A stretch of DNA of 64,000 nucleotides from JBBATK01 sp044228285 (GTDB taxonomy: Bacteria; Bacteroidota; Ignavibacteria; Kapaibacteriales; NICIL-2), in NCBI GenBank assembly GCA_044228285.1, contig JBGAVD010000008.1:1-64000 (forward strand). The letters are read 5' to 3'. Positions 50,759-58,595 of this stretch are shown here, piece by piece (position 1 is the first letter of the stretch; every line of letters begins with the position of its first letter). The notes under the pieces were generated by a model. That model made no database searches, had not been told where the DNA came from, and saw only the letters and a program-made list of their open reading frames with translations. The position numbers were made by a program, and so were the translations under genes.

Positions 50759-52075
50759 ATGCATCGCACTTTCTATTGCTTATTCATCACAAGTCTTATT
50801 GGCATTCTATGCTTTAGTGCTACAGTGTATTCCGCTAGTGCAAATCGATTGCAGGTGAAGGGACGCTTTTTGTGTACACCTTGTGGTGACACCATCGTAA
50901 TGCGCGGTTTCAATAAAATGTGCATTTATGATGAGACGGCGAGGTGGGGTATGAGTGTCATGCCTGAAATGAAGAAGAGCGGTGCAAATGCTCTCCGTAT
51001 AGTCTGGACAATATCGGATAAGGTCAGTATGTCCGACACCCTTGATGCGGTCATCCAAACGTGTATCGATAACGCTATGATTCCGGTTGTTGAAATTCAT
51101 GACGCTACTGGTGATTGGTCGAAGCTCAATGATGTTCTGCAGTATTGGTTGCGTGATGATGTAAAAGCAGTTGCGATGAAACATGAGAAGTATCTAGTGG
51201 TCAACATCGCCAATGAGGCAGGTGATTTCAACGTGACGGATGCGGACTATCAAGCGCGCTATATCAGTATCGTCCAGCAAATGCGTGCTGCTGGTTATCG
51301 TATGCCATTGATGATTGATGCAAATGGATACGGACAAAACATTAGCGCTATCATCAATACAGCTGCAGCAATCATCGAAGCCGATCCTGACAAGAATCTG
51401 ATTTTCTCGCTCCACGCTTATTGGCAGCCAAAGTACTTTGCGAATCCAGAGCAACTTTTTCAGAACAGTATAGCGACTATTGTTGCAATGAACATCCCAC
51501 TCGTCATTGGTGAGTTCGCCGGATGTTATACCGATGATCCAAATTCAACAGACGATCTGTGGAAGACGATACTGCCTCAATGTCAACAGTATCGCATTGG
51601 CTGGATGGCCTGGGAGTGGGGTCCAGGGAATGCTGATTACTCACAGGATCCACCTATACTCTATCCAAAAATGGATATGACAGCCGATGGAACGTTCGCT
51701 ACCCTCAAAGACGGTTGGGCTCGATCCGTAGTGGTTGATGATGCAAACAGCATTACTAAGACATCTATTCGCTGCGACTACATTCTTAACAAAGGTGAGT
51801 GCCTGGCATCAGCAGTGGTGGACAACGAGCTTTGGTCCAAGCAGACACCTGAACTCGTTGTTTCGCCAAACCCTGTGCAGACACAATGCAGTATCAGCTT
51901 TCGCTCTGAGGCAAGCATCGTGATCACGGACATGATGGGCAAGGTGCTGATAAACATAAGAGCTCAAGGCATGTACACTGTTGACACGCAATTATGGTCA
52001 AGTGGGTGCTACGCTGTAACGCTACTCGGCGCTGAAGGGTGTTTGCAAAAGTTGGTTTTGACAGTGCTTCATTGA
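50759..52075 (+). CDS. GH5 endo-mannanase-like glycoside hydrolase with T9SS signal
   Basis: Secreted enzyme of about 438 residues (ATG at 50759; an ATG at 50735 would extend it by eight). The signal peptide begins MHRTFYCLFITSLIG. The fold and motifs resemble GH5 subfamily 8 beta-mannanases: MRGFNKMCIYDETARWG, GANALRIVWT, PVVEIHDATGDWSKLND, VVNIANEAGD (acid/base Glu), MIDANGYGQN, LIFSLHAYW and PLVIGEFAGCY (nucleophile Glu). The T9SS domain (SPNPVQTQCSISF ... WSSGCYAVTLL) places it at the surface, probably cutting mannan or a similar beta-glycan. It is bracketed by copies of repeat family A, which suggests recombination-mediated acquisition. Confidence 0.87.
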   Translation: MHRTFYCLFITSLIGILCFSATVYSASANRLQVKGRFLCTPCGDTIVMRGFNKMCIYDETARWGMSVMPEMKKSGANALRIVWTISDKVSMSDTLDAVIQTCIDNAMIPVVEIHDATGDWSKLNDVLQYWLRDDVKAVAMKHEKYLVVNIANEAGDFNVTDADYQARYISIVQQMRAAGYRMPLMIDANGYGQNISAIINTAAAIIEADPDKNLIFSLHAYWQPKYFANPEQLFQNSIATIVAMNIPLVIGEFAGCYTDDPNSTDDLWKTILPQCQQYRIGWMAWEWGPGNADYSQDPPILYPKMDMTADGTFATLKDGWARSVVVDDANSITKTSIRCDYILNKGECLASAVVDNELWSKQTPELVVSPNPVQTQCSISFRSEASIVITDMMGKVLINIRAQGMYTVDTQLWSSGCYAVTLLGAEGCLQKLVLTVLH

Positions 52076-52085
52076 TACTCAAGTT

Positions 52086-52162
52086 CTGAGGCTCTCAGTG
52101 TCTCAAGCAGAGGATCTTCTAGATACAGTGAGAGCCTCAGCTGCGCTGAGACCCTCACACCT
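52086..52162. repeat. Family A palindromic repeat, right of GH5 gene
   Basis: CTGAGGCTCTCAGTGTCTCAAGCAG-like sequence at 52086-52110, then CAGTGAGAGCCTCAGC-TGC-GCTGAGACCCTCACACCT at 52125-52162, in the same orientation as the copy left of the GH5 gene. It abuts the stop codon of the DUF2130 gene. Confidence 0.8.
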
Positions 52163-53445
52163 CACTCCTCATCCTCACTTGCTGCTGGCAGTTCAAGCTG
52201 TGTCATTGCTGGCAGGGCATTCCCAACGATGCCTTCGAGGTCTCCGCGAATGCGAATAGCGCTGCGTTGAGTGCGTTCAATTTGTTTCTCGCGTTTAGCC
52301 CAGATACGTTCGTAGGCGCGTTTTTCGTCGTCGAGTTCTTTGCGCATGTTGATGAAGACTTCCATCATGGATTGCATGTGATTGGCGAAGTCTTGTCCGG
52401 TGAGATAGTGATAGAGCACATCCATCTTCTCATTCTTACCTTCAGCAGCGCGCCGTTGTTTTGCTACTTCGATCAGACCATCGCGGAGGACAGCGGCGAG
52501 GGGGATAGCGAAGGCAACGGAGCAGACCCAGACGCCGTCGATGTTTGCGAAGCTATCAACGTTTTCAGGTAGCACGGTGGTAACGATGACAGCTACACTT
52601 GCACGGAGTTCGCGCAGGTCTTCTTTGAGTTTAGGTACCCACTTTTTATCCCAGCCTTTGGTGCGTTTCGATTCCCATAGGATCACACCACAGTCTTGGG
52701 CATTCTCATAGACATGGTGAATGATATCTGCGCCGCGCACACCTTTGGGTACGGGTTTAACATCATCAAAGAGAAAGCTAGCGCGCAACGTTTGCTCCAG
52801 TTCCATCTCAAGGACTTCGCCTTGAGTTTGTTGTGAGCCTTGTTGACTCTTGCGTTGCAGATCATCGATAAGCTTCTGCATGTCGTCGATCTTCTTATCC
52901 TTCTCCGCTTCGCGCAATCGCAATTGCTCGGTGAATTGTCCTTCGATCTGTAAGCGCAGCCGTTGACGTTCCTCGTTCAGTTGTCGCTCAACTGCCAGTT
53001 GCATCATCTCTTTTTGCTCTTCGAGCTCTCGAGTTTTTCGAAGCAGTTCTATCTCTTTTGTGGCTTGCTCTTTCAATCGAAGTTGTTGTTCATCAACATG
53101 AGCTCGTAGCGACTGCATTTCCGTATCGAGCTTCTCTCTTGCTTTTGCTTCAGCTTCCTGTTGTACTGCCTGTTGCTGTTGCTGAAGTCGAAGTTGAAAG
53201 TCCTCTTCGCGTTTACGTGCTTCGTCTGCTGCTTGGCGCTTGAGTTCGTCGTTGCTGCGACGTTGGACTTCAAGATCGCGCTCAAGAGCAGTCCTCTGAT
53301 CATTGAGTTGGTCTTCCAGAGCCTTCTTCGAATCGATAAATTTCTGTCTGAACTCATTGCCTATATCCTCGCGCAACTGCTTCGCCAGCGCTTCGGTGAG
53401 GTCTGAGCCGCAATTTGGACAACTGAGTACGTTCGGGTTTTGCAT
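52162..53445 (-). CDS. DUF2130-family coiled-coil protein
   Basis: Protein of 427 residues. A short zinc-ribbon-like start (VLSCPNCGSDLTEALAKQL) is followed by about 190 residues of Glu/Gln/Arg-rich coiled coil (LQLRLQQQQQAVQQEAEA type), then the conserved DUF2130 domain: MELEQTLRASFLFDDVKPV, VRGADIIHHVYENAQDCGVI, LWESKRTKGWDKKWVPKLK, and a C-terminal helical tail. The core has a nuclease-like look (ILWESKRT resembles the E-x-K of PD-(D/E)XK folds), which is an inference. Function unknown. Single gene; its stop codon abuts a family A repeat. Confidence 0.92.
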   Translation of the reverse strand: MQNPNVLSCPNCGSDLTEALAKQLREDIGNEFRQKFIDSKKALEDQLNDQRTALERDLEVQRRSNDELKRQAADEARKREEDFQLRLQQQQQAVQQEAEAKAREKLDTEMQSLRAHVDEQQLRLKEQATKEIELLRKTRELEEQKEMMQLAVERQLNEERQRLRLQIEGQFTEQLRLREAEKDKKIDDMQKLIDDLQRKSQQGSQQTQGEVLEMELEQTLRASFLFDDVKPVPKGVRGADIIHHVYENAQDCGVILWESKRTKGWDKKWVPKLKEDLRELRASVAVIVTTVLPENVDSFANIDGVWVCSVAFAIPLAAVLRDGLIEVAKQRRAAEGKNEKMDVLYHYLTGQDFANHMQSMMEVFINMRKELDDEKRAYERIWAKREKQIERTQRSAIRIRGDLEGIVGNALPAMTQLELPAASEDEE

Positions 53446-53998
53446 GGTCTTTGTTGAAGTTCGATCAGCAAATTAGCCTACACGCTGCGCATGTGCTGCT
53501 CCGGAGAAAAAAATGTTATGAACAGTCGAAGGCACATTCTGGAGCAGAGCATTGCTGACATGTAGTTGACTGTTAGCCTCTGAACCTAACCACTTAGTGA
53601 GAGGGTTCTGGGTGCAGTAAATGCCGAGCGCGGAGGTCGACAGCTTGGCAAAGGGCGAACAAGAAGGAGCTCGCCGCAATGACTTGCACCATAGGCAAAA
53701 GAGTGGGCAAAGCTAGTGAACGCAGGACGTAGGTGCAGCGACAACAACTCTGAGCGGGTGATGGTGCTGTGTTGCTACGAAGGGAACAGCTGTCACTATG
53801 TAGGCTTCATCAGTAGCGACGCTAGCACTGCTGAGGACGAGAGGGGGATGCCGAAGGCAGACCGTTGAAGAGAAGTCTCACGAGTAGCGTCTGCCGAGAA
53901 GCTGCTGCGGTGTTGCCAGGATGGAAGGGTACCGTAGAAATAGTGCAGAGCCCAAGAGTTAGCGAACAAATTCAGAGAGCTGAGCTTTGTGGGAGCTC
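53446..53998 (+). ncRNA. Candidate structured RNA region, unidentified
   Basis: About 550 nt with no credible reading frame. On the plus strand it contains many complementary pairs: 53496-53502 with 53541-53547; 53521-53527 with 53568-53574 (these two interlock as a pseudoknot); 53582-53586 with 53604-53608; 53611-53616 with 53685-53690; 53654-53658 with 53671-53675; 53764-53778 with 53813-53828 (long, one bulge); and 53856-53862 with 53889-53895. Unpaired stretches are purine-rich, as in structured RNAs. It lacks the conserved RNase P and tmRNA motifs I know. Strand, ends and function are unknown. Confidence 0.35.
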
Positions 53999-54033
53999 AA
54001 AAAAAAGAGCGCTTCTCCGAGGAGAAGCGCTCT
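53999..54033 (-). terminator. Rho-independent terminator
   Basis: A 13-bp complementary stem (54006-54018 with 54021-54033; the loop will open by a few pairs) followed, in the minus direction, by eight Ts (54006-53999). It ends the minus-strand gene at 54056. Confidence 0.9.
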
Positions 54034-54055
54034 AAGAATAGGAACTCTGAGGATC

Positions 54056-54481
54056 TTAGTTGATGCTATCAGCGATGATAACAGCAAGACCACTCTTGGT
54101 AGCCATTTTGCCAGTTACGGTCACTTTGCCAGCAGCCTTTTCAGCGAGCTTGGAGGAAGCGTTTGTACCGTCAGCATTGATAACAACGTAACCTTTCTTG
54201 CCAACGCAAAGAACGAGAATTTCGTTGTGACCAGCTGCCTTTTGAGCATCGCCTGCGGTCAATGTGTTGCATTTGCCGCTAGCGCAGCCTGCAAGAGTGC
54301 AGACAGTGCCAGTCCAACCCTTGGACTTAGTAGCCTTTGCAGCTGGTGCTGGACCCTTTGTTGGAGCAGTTGTTGCTGCAGGAGTAGCAGCCGACTCAAC
54401 AGCTTTCTTCTTCACCATACCTTGGGAGAATGCAGCTGGAGCAAGAACGACGAAAAGAACGAGAGCAATAAGTTGTTTCAT
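54056..54481 (-). CDS. Small exported protein of unknown function
   Basis: Protein of 141 residues with a clear signal peptide (MKQLIALVLFVVLAPAAFSQ). A low-complexity Ala/Thr/Pro/Lys linker follows (VESAATPAATTAPTKGPAPA), then a compact domain of about 85 residues: GWTGTVCTLAGCASGKCN with three Cys, EILVLCVGKKGYVVINADG, and a closing GKVTVTGKMATKSGLAVII. The last part looks like an OB-like small barrel, as in proteins that describe 'tolerated additions' to a matrix, but I recognise no family. Periplasmic or surface. It is a single gene with its own terminator, 30 nt from the upstream lipoprotein gene on the same strand. Confidence 0.78.
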   Translation of the reverse strand: MKQLIALVLFVVLAPAAFSQGMVKKKAVESAATPAATTAPTKGPAPAAKATKSKGWTGTVCTLAGCASGKCNTLTAGDAQKAAGHNEILVLCVGKKGYVVINADGTNASSKLAEKAAGKVTVTGKMATKSGLAVIIADSIN

Positions 54482-54511
54482 TAAGAATCCTTGATGGAAA
54501 GTTAGACTTAG

Positions 54512-55306
54512 TTATGTTTTACCGACAAGATCTTTGTAGCCTTGATGCCAGGGCCATCGAAGCCCATGCTTTGACGATTCCACATCAAAGGTGCCTTCTA
54601 TCTTTAGCTTACGGGATGTCGAAGTATCATTGATAGCCTTGTTGTCATACAATTGATTCAAGCTATCAGCGGTCGGAGTATAGAAGGTGTTAGCGTCTAC
54701 TCCAAAGATATAAGTTCTACGTGGTGTGCTTCCGCCGATTGTTCCGCTCTTTACATAACTTGATACAGAAGGTGAACCAAACGCAAGACTGTCTGAATCA
54801 AAACAAAGATCCCACTGGCCACCAGCATCTACTGTTAGTTGAGTTCCGAGGGAGAGGTTAATTCCGCTTCCAAGAATGGATGTACGAGAATACGCCTTCA
54901 AACCAGTGTAGCGTGTTGCTGTAGCCCAGTTGATAGAGACAGCTTCTGATGCTGAGTCGTTTGATACAGCCTTCAGGCTCAAAGTCCATGTCTTTCCAGC
55001 AGCAAGACCAGTCAGGTCAACATACGCTGGGCTGCCATAGCCTTTTGGAATGGTAAAGTTTACTGTGCTAGAACCACTAACAGCGCTCAGTTTGTATTCT
55101 TTAAAGCCAACAGCACCTTCTGATGCAGAAGCGCTGAACTGAATACGAATGGTTGAATCATTCACCGAAAGAGCTTTGAGGCCCGTTGGTGTTGCAGGAA
55201 TAAATGTTGTTGGCAGTGTAGTTGTATCTTCACAGCTGCTGACGAACAATGCGGTTGCACAAAGAAGTGCTGCCGACATAACGCTCATGCTCTTGAATAG
55301 AGTCAT
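54512..55306 (-). CDS. Fibronectin-III-containing lipoprotein, possible C-terminal frameshift
   Basis: Protein of 264 residues. The N-terminus MTLFKSMSVMSAALLCATALFVSSC is a lipoprotein signal (Cys about 25, then acidic Glu-Asp). Residues about 38-130 form a fibronectin-III-like module (PATPTGLKALSVNDSTIRI ... SLKAVSNDSASEAVSINW). The second half (INLSLGTQLTVDAGGQWDL, RRTYIFGVDANTFYTPTAD) is of unknown fold and resembles HmuY-like surface lipoproteins only loosely. The last 23 residues look unnatural; the +1 frame instead reads MWNRQSMGFDGPGIKATKI and ends at 54508, so a one-base insertion near 54575 is suspected. Confidence 0.8.
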   Translation of the reverse strand: MTLFKSMSVMSAALLCATALFVSSCEDTTTLPTTFIPATPTGLKALSVNDSTIRIQFSASASEGAVGFKEYKLSAVSGSSTVNFTIPKGYGSPAYVDLTGLAAGKTWTLSLKAVSNDSASEAVSINWATATRYTGLKAYSRTSILGSGINLSLGTQLTVDAGGQWDLCFDSDSLAFGSPSVSSYVKSGTIGGSTPRRTYIFGVDANTFYTPTADSLNQLYDNKAINDTSTSRKLKIEGTFDVESSKHGLRWPWHQGYKDLVGKT

Positions 55307-55938
55307 GGTTTCTCCGTAAATGGTTAATAAAAAACTATGGTATGATGTGTTTGTAATTCTTAATTCTGATTTTGAAAAAAACCACGAGCGGCACTCTCAC
55401 TGTTCGGCCCAACATGCATCACAGATGCAAACTCAGCTCTCTTCACGAAGTGAGGCATCCGCCTACACCATGGAATTCTACAAGTACCAATGCAGGTACA
55501 AATATACGAAGCTCGTTTTCAACTTCGTGACTGCCTCAATACTAACAAAAGGTATCAAGTGTAGGAGAGTCAACCTGACTCCCAAAGTGACCATAGTCTC
55601 AGCACCTTTTACTTACCGTCGTTGCAAATGTTCCCAGGAGAAGAAGTCGTTGTCGACCCCAAGCACTAAGTTTGTATTGCTACACGGCAGTTAGTGGTCC
55701 TGCTGCGAAAGCTACTACGCTTTGCGGTTTTCTGAGAGCATCTGTAGCAACTGGGCAGATATCGAGTGGATATGCTGTGTGACCTAGAGTTCGCAGGTAT
55801 TTGCACGACGTATGAACGAGCTAAGTCATTTAATTATCGTTCGTTAGGTGTCTATAGTGCGAAAACTCACTGTTTTGACCACTTCCACAATCAAATGTTC
55901 GACCATTCTCTTGCGTAACGCAGCTCCTACGACCTATC
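55307..55938. other. Non-coding gap
   Basis: About 630 nt between the divergent lipoprotein and ubiE genes. The 124-codon plus-strand frame at 55320 has no ribosome binding site and a random-looking composition rich in Lys, Tyr, Cys and Ser, so I do not call it. No terminator, repeat or clear promoter is seen. Confidence 0.4.
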
Positions 55939-56649
55939 ATGAGTGAAGCCGTCCGATCCATGTTTGCCCAGATTTCCAAGCGCTATGATTTGATGAATAG
56001 CGTTATCACTTTTGGAATGCACCATGCATGGCGTCGTCGTACCGTACGCCTCGCAAAAGCGCAAGAAAACGAGCGAGTGTTGGATTGTGCTACTGGGACC
56101 GGTGATCTAGCCTTCGAGTTTAAAAGAGCTGTTGGTTCGGGCGGAAAAGTTGTTGCAACCGACTTCTGCGAGCCCATGCTCGAGCATATTCCGGCAAAAA
56201 GCCAAAAACTTGGCTTAGAGCTGGAGGTAGCGCTAGCAGATGTCATGCACCTCAACTACCCAGACGAGAGCTTCGACATCGCAAGTATAGCATATGGTAT
56301 ACGTAACGTTGATGATCCCAGGATAGCACTTGGAGAAATGGTGCGGGTGTTACGAGACGGAGGACGCATTGCAGTACTGGAGACAGGGCAGCCAAAAGGT
56401 GCTATGTCGTTGGTTTATAGTGTGTTACGCCACCTCATTCCACTGGCTGGAAAACTCATCGCCGGAAACTCCTCTGCCTACACCTATCTACCCGAAACAG
56501 CCTCACGTTTTCCGTCGGGGGAAGCCTTTCTCCAGCTTCTTCGCGAGCAGCCTGCCGTACGCCATGCGCAAGCCTACCCACTGTTTTTCGGCGTTTCCTA
56601 CATTTATATCGCCACCATCGAAAAGAAAAACCCGCCGAATTCGCGTTAA
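55939..56649 (+). CDS. ubiE: Demethylmenaquinone methyltransferase (UbiE/MenG)
   Basis: SAM-dependent methyltransferase of 236 residues that converts demethylmenaquinone to menaquinone (or the ubiquinone equivalent), the last C-methylation of respiratory quinone synthesis. Signatures: MFAQISKRYDLMNSVITFGM, VLDCATGTGDLAFEFKRA (SAM motif I), FDIASIAYGIRNVDDP, MVRVLRDGGRIAVLETGQP and YLPETASRFPSGEAF. It is membrane-associated but soluble in family members. Menaquinone is the expected quinone in this lineage. It stands alone, 139 nt before glgA, which has its own promoter. Confidence 0.95.
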   Translation: MSEAVRSMFAQISKRYDLMNSVITFGMHHAWRRRTVRLAKAQENERVLDCATGTGDLAFEFKRAVGSGGKVVATDFCEPMLEHIPAKSQKLGLELEVALADVMHLNYPDESFDIASIAYGIRNVDDPRIALGEMVRVLRDGGRIAVLETGQPKGAMSLVYSVLRHLIPLAGKLIAGNSSAYTYLPETASRFPSGEAFLQLLREQPAVRHAQAYPLFFGVSYIYIATIEKKNPPNSR

Positions 56650-56675
56650 ATAAGGGGCTTAGCCCTCTGGCACAG

Positions 56676-56706
56676 TTGACCCAGTCACTTTTTGCCGTAT
56701 TTTTGC
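56676..56706 (+). promoter_or_regulatory. Bacteroidota-type promoter for glgA
   Basis: TTGA at 56676-56679, an 18-nt spacer, then TATTTTTGC at 56698-56706, a perfect match to the -7 element TAnnTTTGC. It lies about 80 nt before the glgA start. Confidence 0.6.
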
Positions 56707-56788
56707 AATCTGACCAAAAGCCTGTTTTAACAGAACGGTGTTTTTGTCTTCGTCAGCAACGATTTACCACAACACCTAGGGTTATTGA

Positions 56789-58258
56789 ATGCCTCCCAAA
56801 CCATTAAGCATTTTATATGTTGCAAGCGAGGTCTATCCCTTTGCAAAAACTGGCGGTTTGGCTGATGTATCGTACTCTTTTCCAATTGCGATGCGTGATC
56901 TTGGACATGACATTCGCGTCATGTTGCCAAAGTACGGTAATATCAGCGAACGCAAAAACCATATTCACCAAATCAATCGTTTGTGCGATATCCCAATTCC
57001 GGTTGGCGACATAAGCGAGCCTGCAACGGTGAAATCATCATCGATCAACAATCCCCGCACAAAAGTTCAAGCATACGTCACAACGAACTTCAACTACTTT
57101 GATGCTAAGAAGGGTCTGTACTCAGATCCGGTAACGGGCGCCATGTACAACAACGACGAGCGTTTTATCTTCTTTGCTCGTACCGTTGTACAAACCTGCT
57201 TGCTGCTTGGATGGTTTCCTGAAATCATTCATTGTAATGGCTGGCAAACAGGTTTGCTTCCTGCATACTTACGTACATTGTTCAGTAAAGAGTTTGCTAA
57301 AACAAAAATTATGTTCACTCTGCATAATCTGAGTGAGCAAGGCGTGTTTCCTGCAGCTTCCTTTGCGAAGACTGGTCTGCCAAAAGAAGCTGCGGCTAAA
57401 GTGTGCCAAGGCAAGAATCTAAATTTCACCAAAGCTGGTATAGAATACTCGGACTTGGTTACTACCGTGAGTCCAACCTACGCAACAGAAATCAAGAAAG
57501 ACAAGAAGATCTCGGGCGATCTAGCCGCTCTAGTGAAAGCAACGAATATCAAGGGTATCGTCAACGGTATTGATCCCTATGGTTGGATGCCAAAGAGCGA
57601 TTCGCAGATTTCCAAGCATTATGATGCAAGCTCCTGGAAAACTGGGAAGCACGCAAACAAGCATAAGCTTCACGAAAAGCTTGGTCTTGCTGTCGATGAA
57701 TCACTGCCTCTTATTGGTATCATCACTCGCATATCAGATAACAAAGGCGTGCCTTTGTTTCTGGAAGCCGCTCCAAAGATTCTCTCTGAAAAAGTACAAG
57801 TTGTCTTCCTTGGCGATGGCGATGTAAAAATGAAGAAGGACCTTGAGAAGCTGGCAACGAAGTACAAGAAGAACTTTGCCCTACGTCTTGGTTTTGATGA
57901 TGAATTGGCGCACTTGATCGAAGCTGGTGCAGATATGTACCTGATGCCTTCTCTCTATGAGCCATGTGGATTGAACCAGATGTACAGCATGATGTACGGA
58001 ACGGTTCCAGTGGTACGTCACACAGGCGGACTTGTCGATACTGTTCAGGATTTCGATCCCAAAAAGGGTACGGGCAACGGTATCGTCTTCAAAAAGTATG
58101 ATGCTGAGGAGATGGTTGCTGCTGTGAAGCGAGCTGCTGGACTCTTTGCAGATGCTGAAACCTGGGGTTCACTCGTGAAAAACTGTATGGCCAGCGATTT
58201 CACCTGGGCAGCTTCCGCAAAGCAGTACGATGCTATCTATCGCGACTTGGTAAAATAA
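56789..58258 (+). CDS. glgA: Glycogen/starch synthase
   Basis: GT5-type glycosyltransferase of 489 residues that extends alpha-1,4-glucan from ADP-glucose (or a related donor). SILYVASEVYPFAKTGGLAD carries the K-T-G-G-L substrate-binding motif; also NGWQTGLLPAYLRTLF, GIVNGIDPYGWMP, LPLIGIITRISDNKGVPLF, LGDGDVKMKKDLEKL and the EPCGLNQMYSMMYGTVPVVR acceptor loop typical of GT5. Cytoplasmic. In Bacteroidota glgA is often followed by a DUF4270 gene, as seems true here. It has a convincing promoter and a hairpin terminator (58354-58378). Confidence 0.95.
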   Translation: MPPKPLSILYVASEVYPFAKTGGLADVSYSFPIAMRDLGHDIRVMLPKYGNISERKNHIHQINRLCDIPIPVGDISEPATVKSSSINNPRTKVQAYVTTNFNYFDAKKGLYSDPVTGAMYNNDERFIFFARTVVQTCLLLGWFPEIIHCNGWQTGLLPAYLRTLFSKEFAKTKIMFTLHNLSEQGVFPAASFAKTGLPKEAAAKVCQGKNLNFTKAGIEYSDLVTTVSPTYATEIKKDKKISGDLAALVKATNIKGIVNGIDPYGWMPKSDSQISKHYDASSWKTGKHANKHKLHEKLGLAVDESLPLIGIITRISDNKGVPLFLEAAPKILSEKVQVVFLGDGDVKMKKDLEKLATKYKKNFALRLGFDDELAHLIEAGADMYLMPSLYEPCGLNQMYSMMYGTVPVVRHTGGLVDTVQDFDPKKGTGNGIVFKKYDAEEMVAAVKRAAGLFADAETWGSLVKNCMASDFTWAASAKQYDAIYRDLVK

Positions 58259-58353
58259 TCAGCCGAGGCTGGCCTTCGAGGAAGGCGGAGTTTTCAGACT
58301 CCCTTTGAAAAGCTTCTGGTTGGTATGTAGGACATGTTAAGATTTTTTCTCTG

Positions 58354-58378
58354 ACGCAGACACCTTTGGTGTCTGCGT
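58354..58378 (+). terminator. Terminator hairpin after glgA
   Basis: Perfect 11-bp stem ACGCAGACACC (58354-58364) with GGTGTCTGCGT (58368-58378), loop TTT, followed by a modest T-rich tail (TGTGTTATAT). Confidence 0.7.
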
Positions 58379-58479
58379 TGTGTTATATAGTGGATTCGAC
58401 GACATTTCTAGCCGGATTGTCGCTCATAGTAAGTATATACACTCCTGCTCTTTTCTGGTTAGGGAGTAATACGAAACAA

Positions 58480-58488
58480 TATTTTTGC
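58480..58488 (+). promoter_or_regulatory. Possible -7 promoter element for the DUF4270-like gene
   Basis: TATTTTTGC, a perfect match to the Bacteroidota -7 element and identical to that before glgA. A TCTG about 22 nt upstream is a poor -33 element. The gene starts at 58596. Confidence 0.4.
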
Positions 58489-58595
58489 TTTAGTCGTGTT
58501 CATGCTTTGGTCTGGTTCTAGAACCGGCGTGAATGATTGCAGAAGGATTCTCTGGAGTGATGATTGTTCTCGCCAGACCTCATTTGATTCAACGT

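Noticed and set aside
53473..53679. 68-codon minus-strand frame in the 53.5-kb gap
   Set aside because: It runs antisense through the complementary helices, has no start signals, and has a random-looking composition.
53446..53998. RNase P RNA or tmRNA identity
   Set aside because: The near-universal core motifs of RNase P RNA and the tRNA-like ends and tag frame of tmRNA could not be found on either strand, so the region is left as unidentified.
55320..55694. 124-codon plus-strand reading frame in the gap before ubiE
   Set aside because: No ribosome binding site, no recognisable domain, and a composition rich in Lys, Tyr, Cys and Ser typical of AT-rich non-coding sequence.
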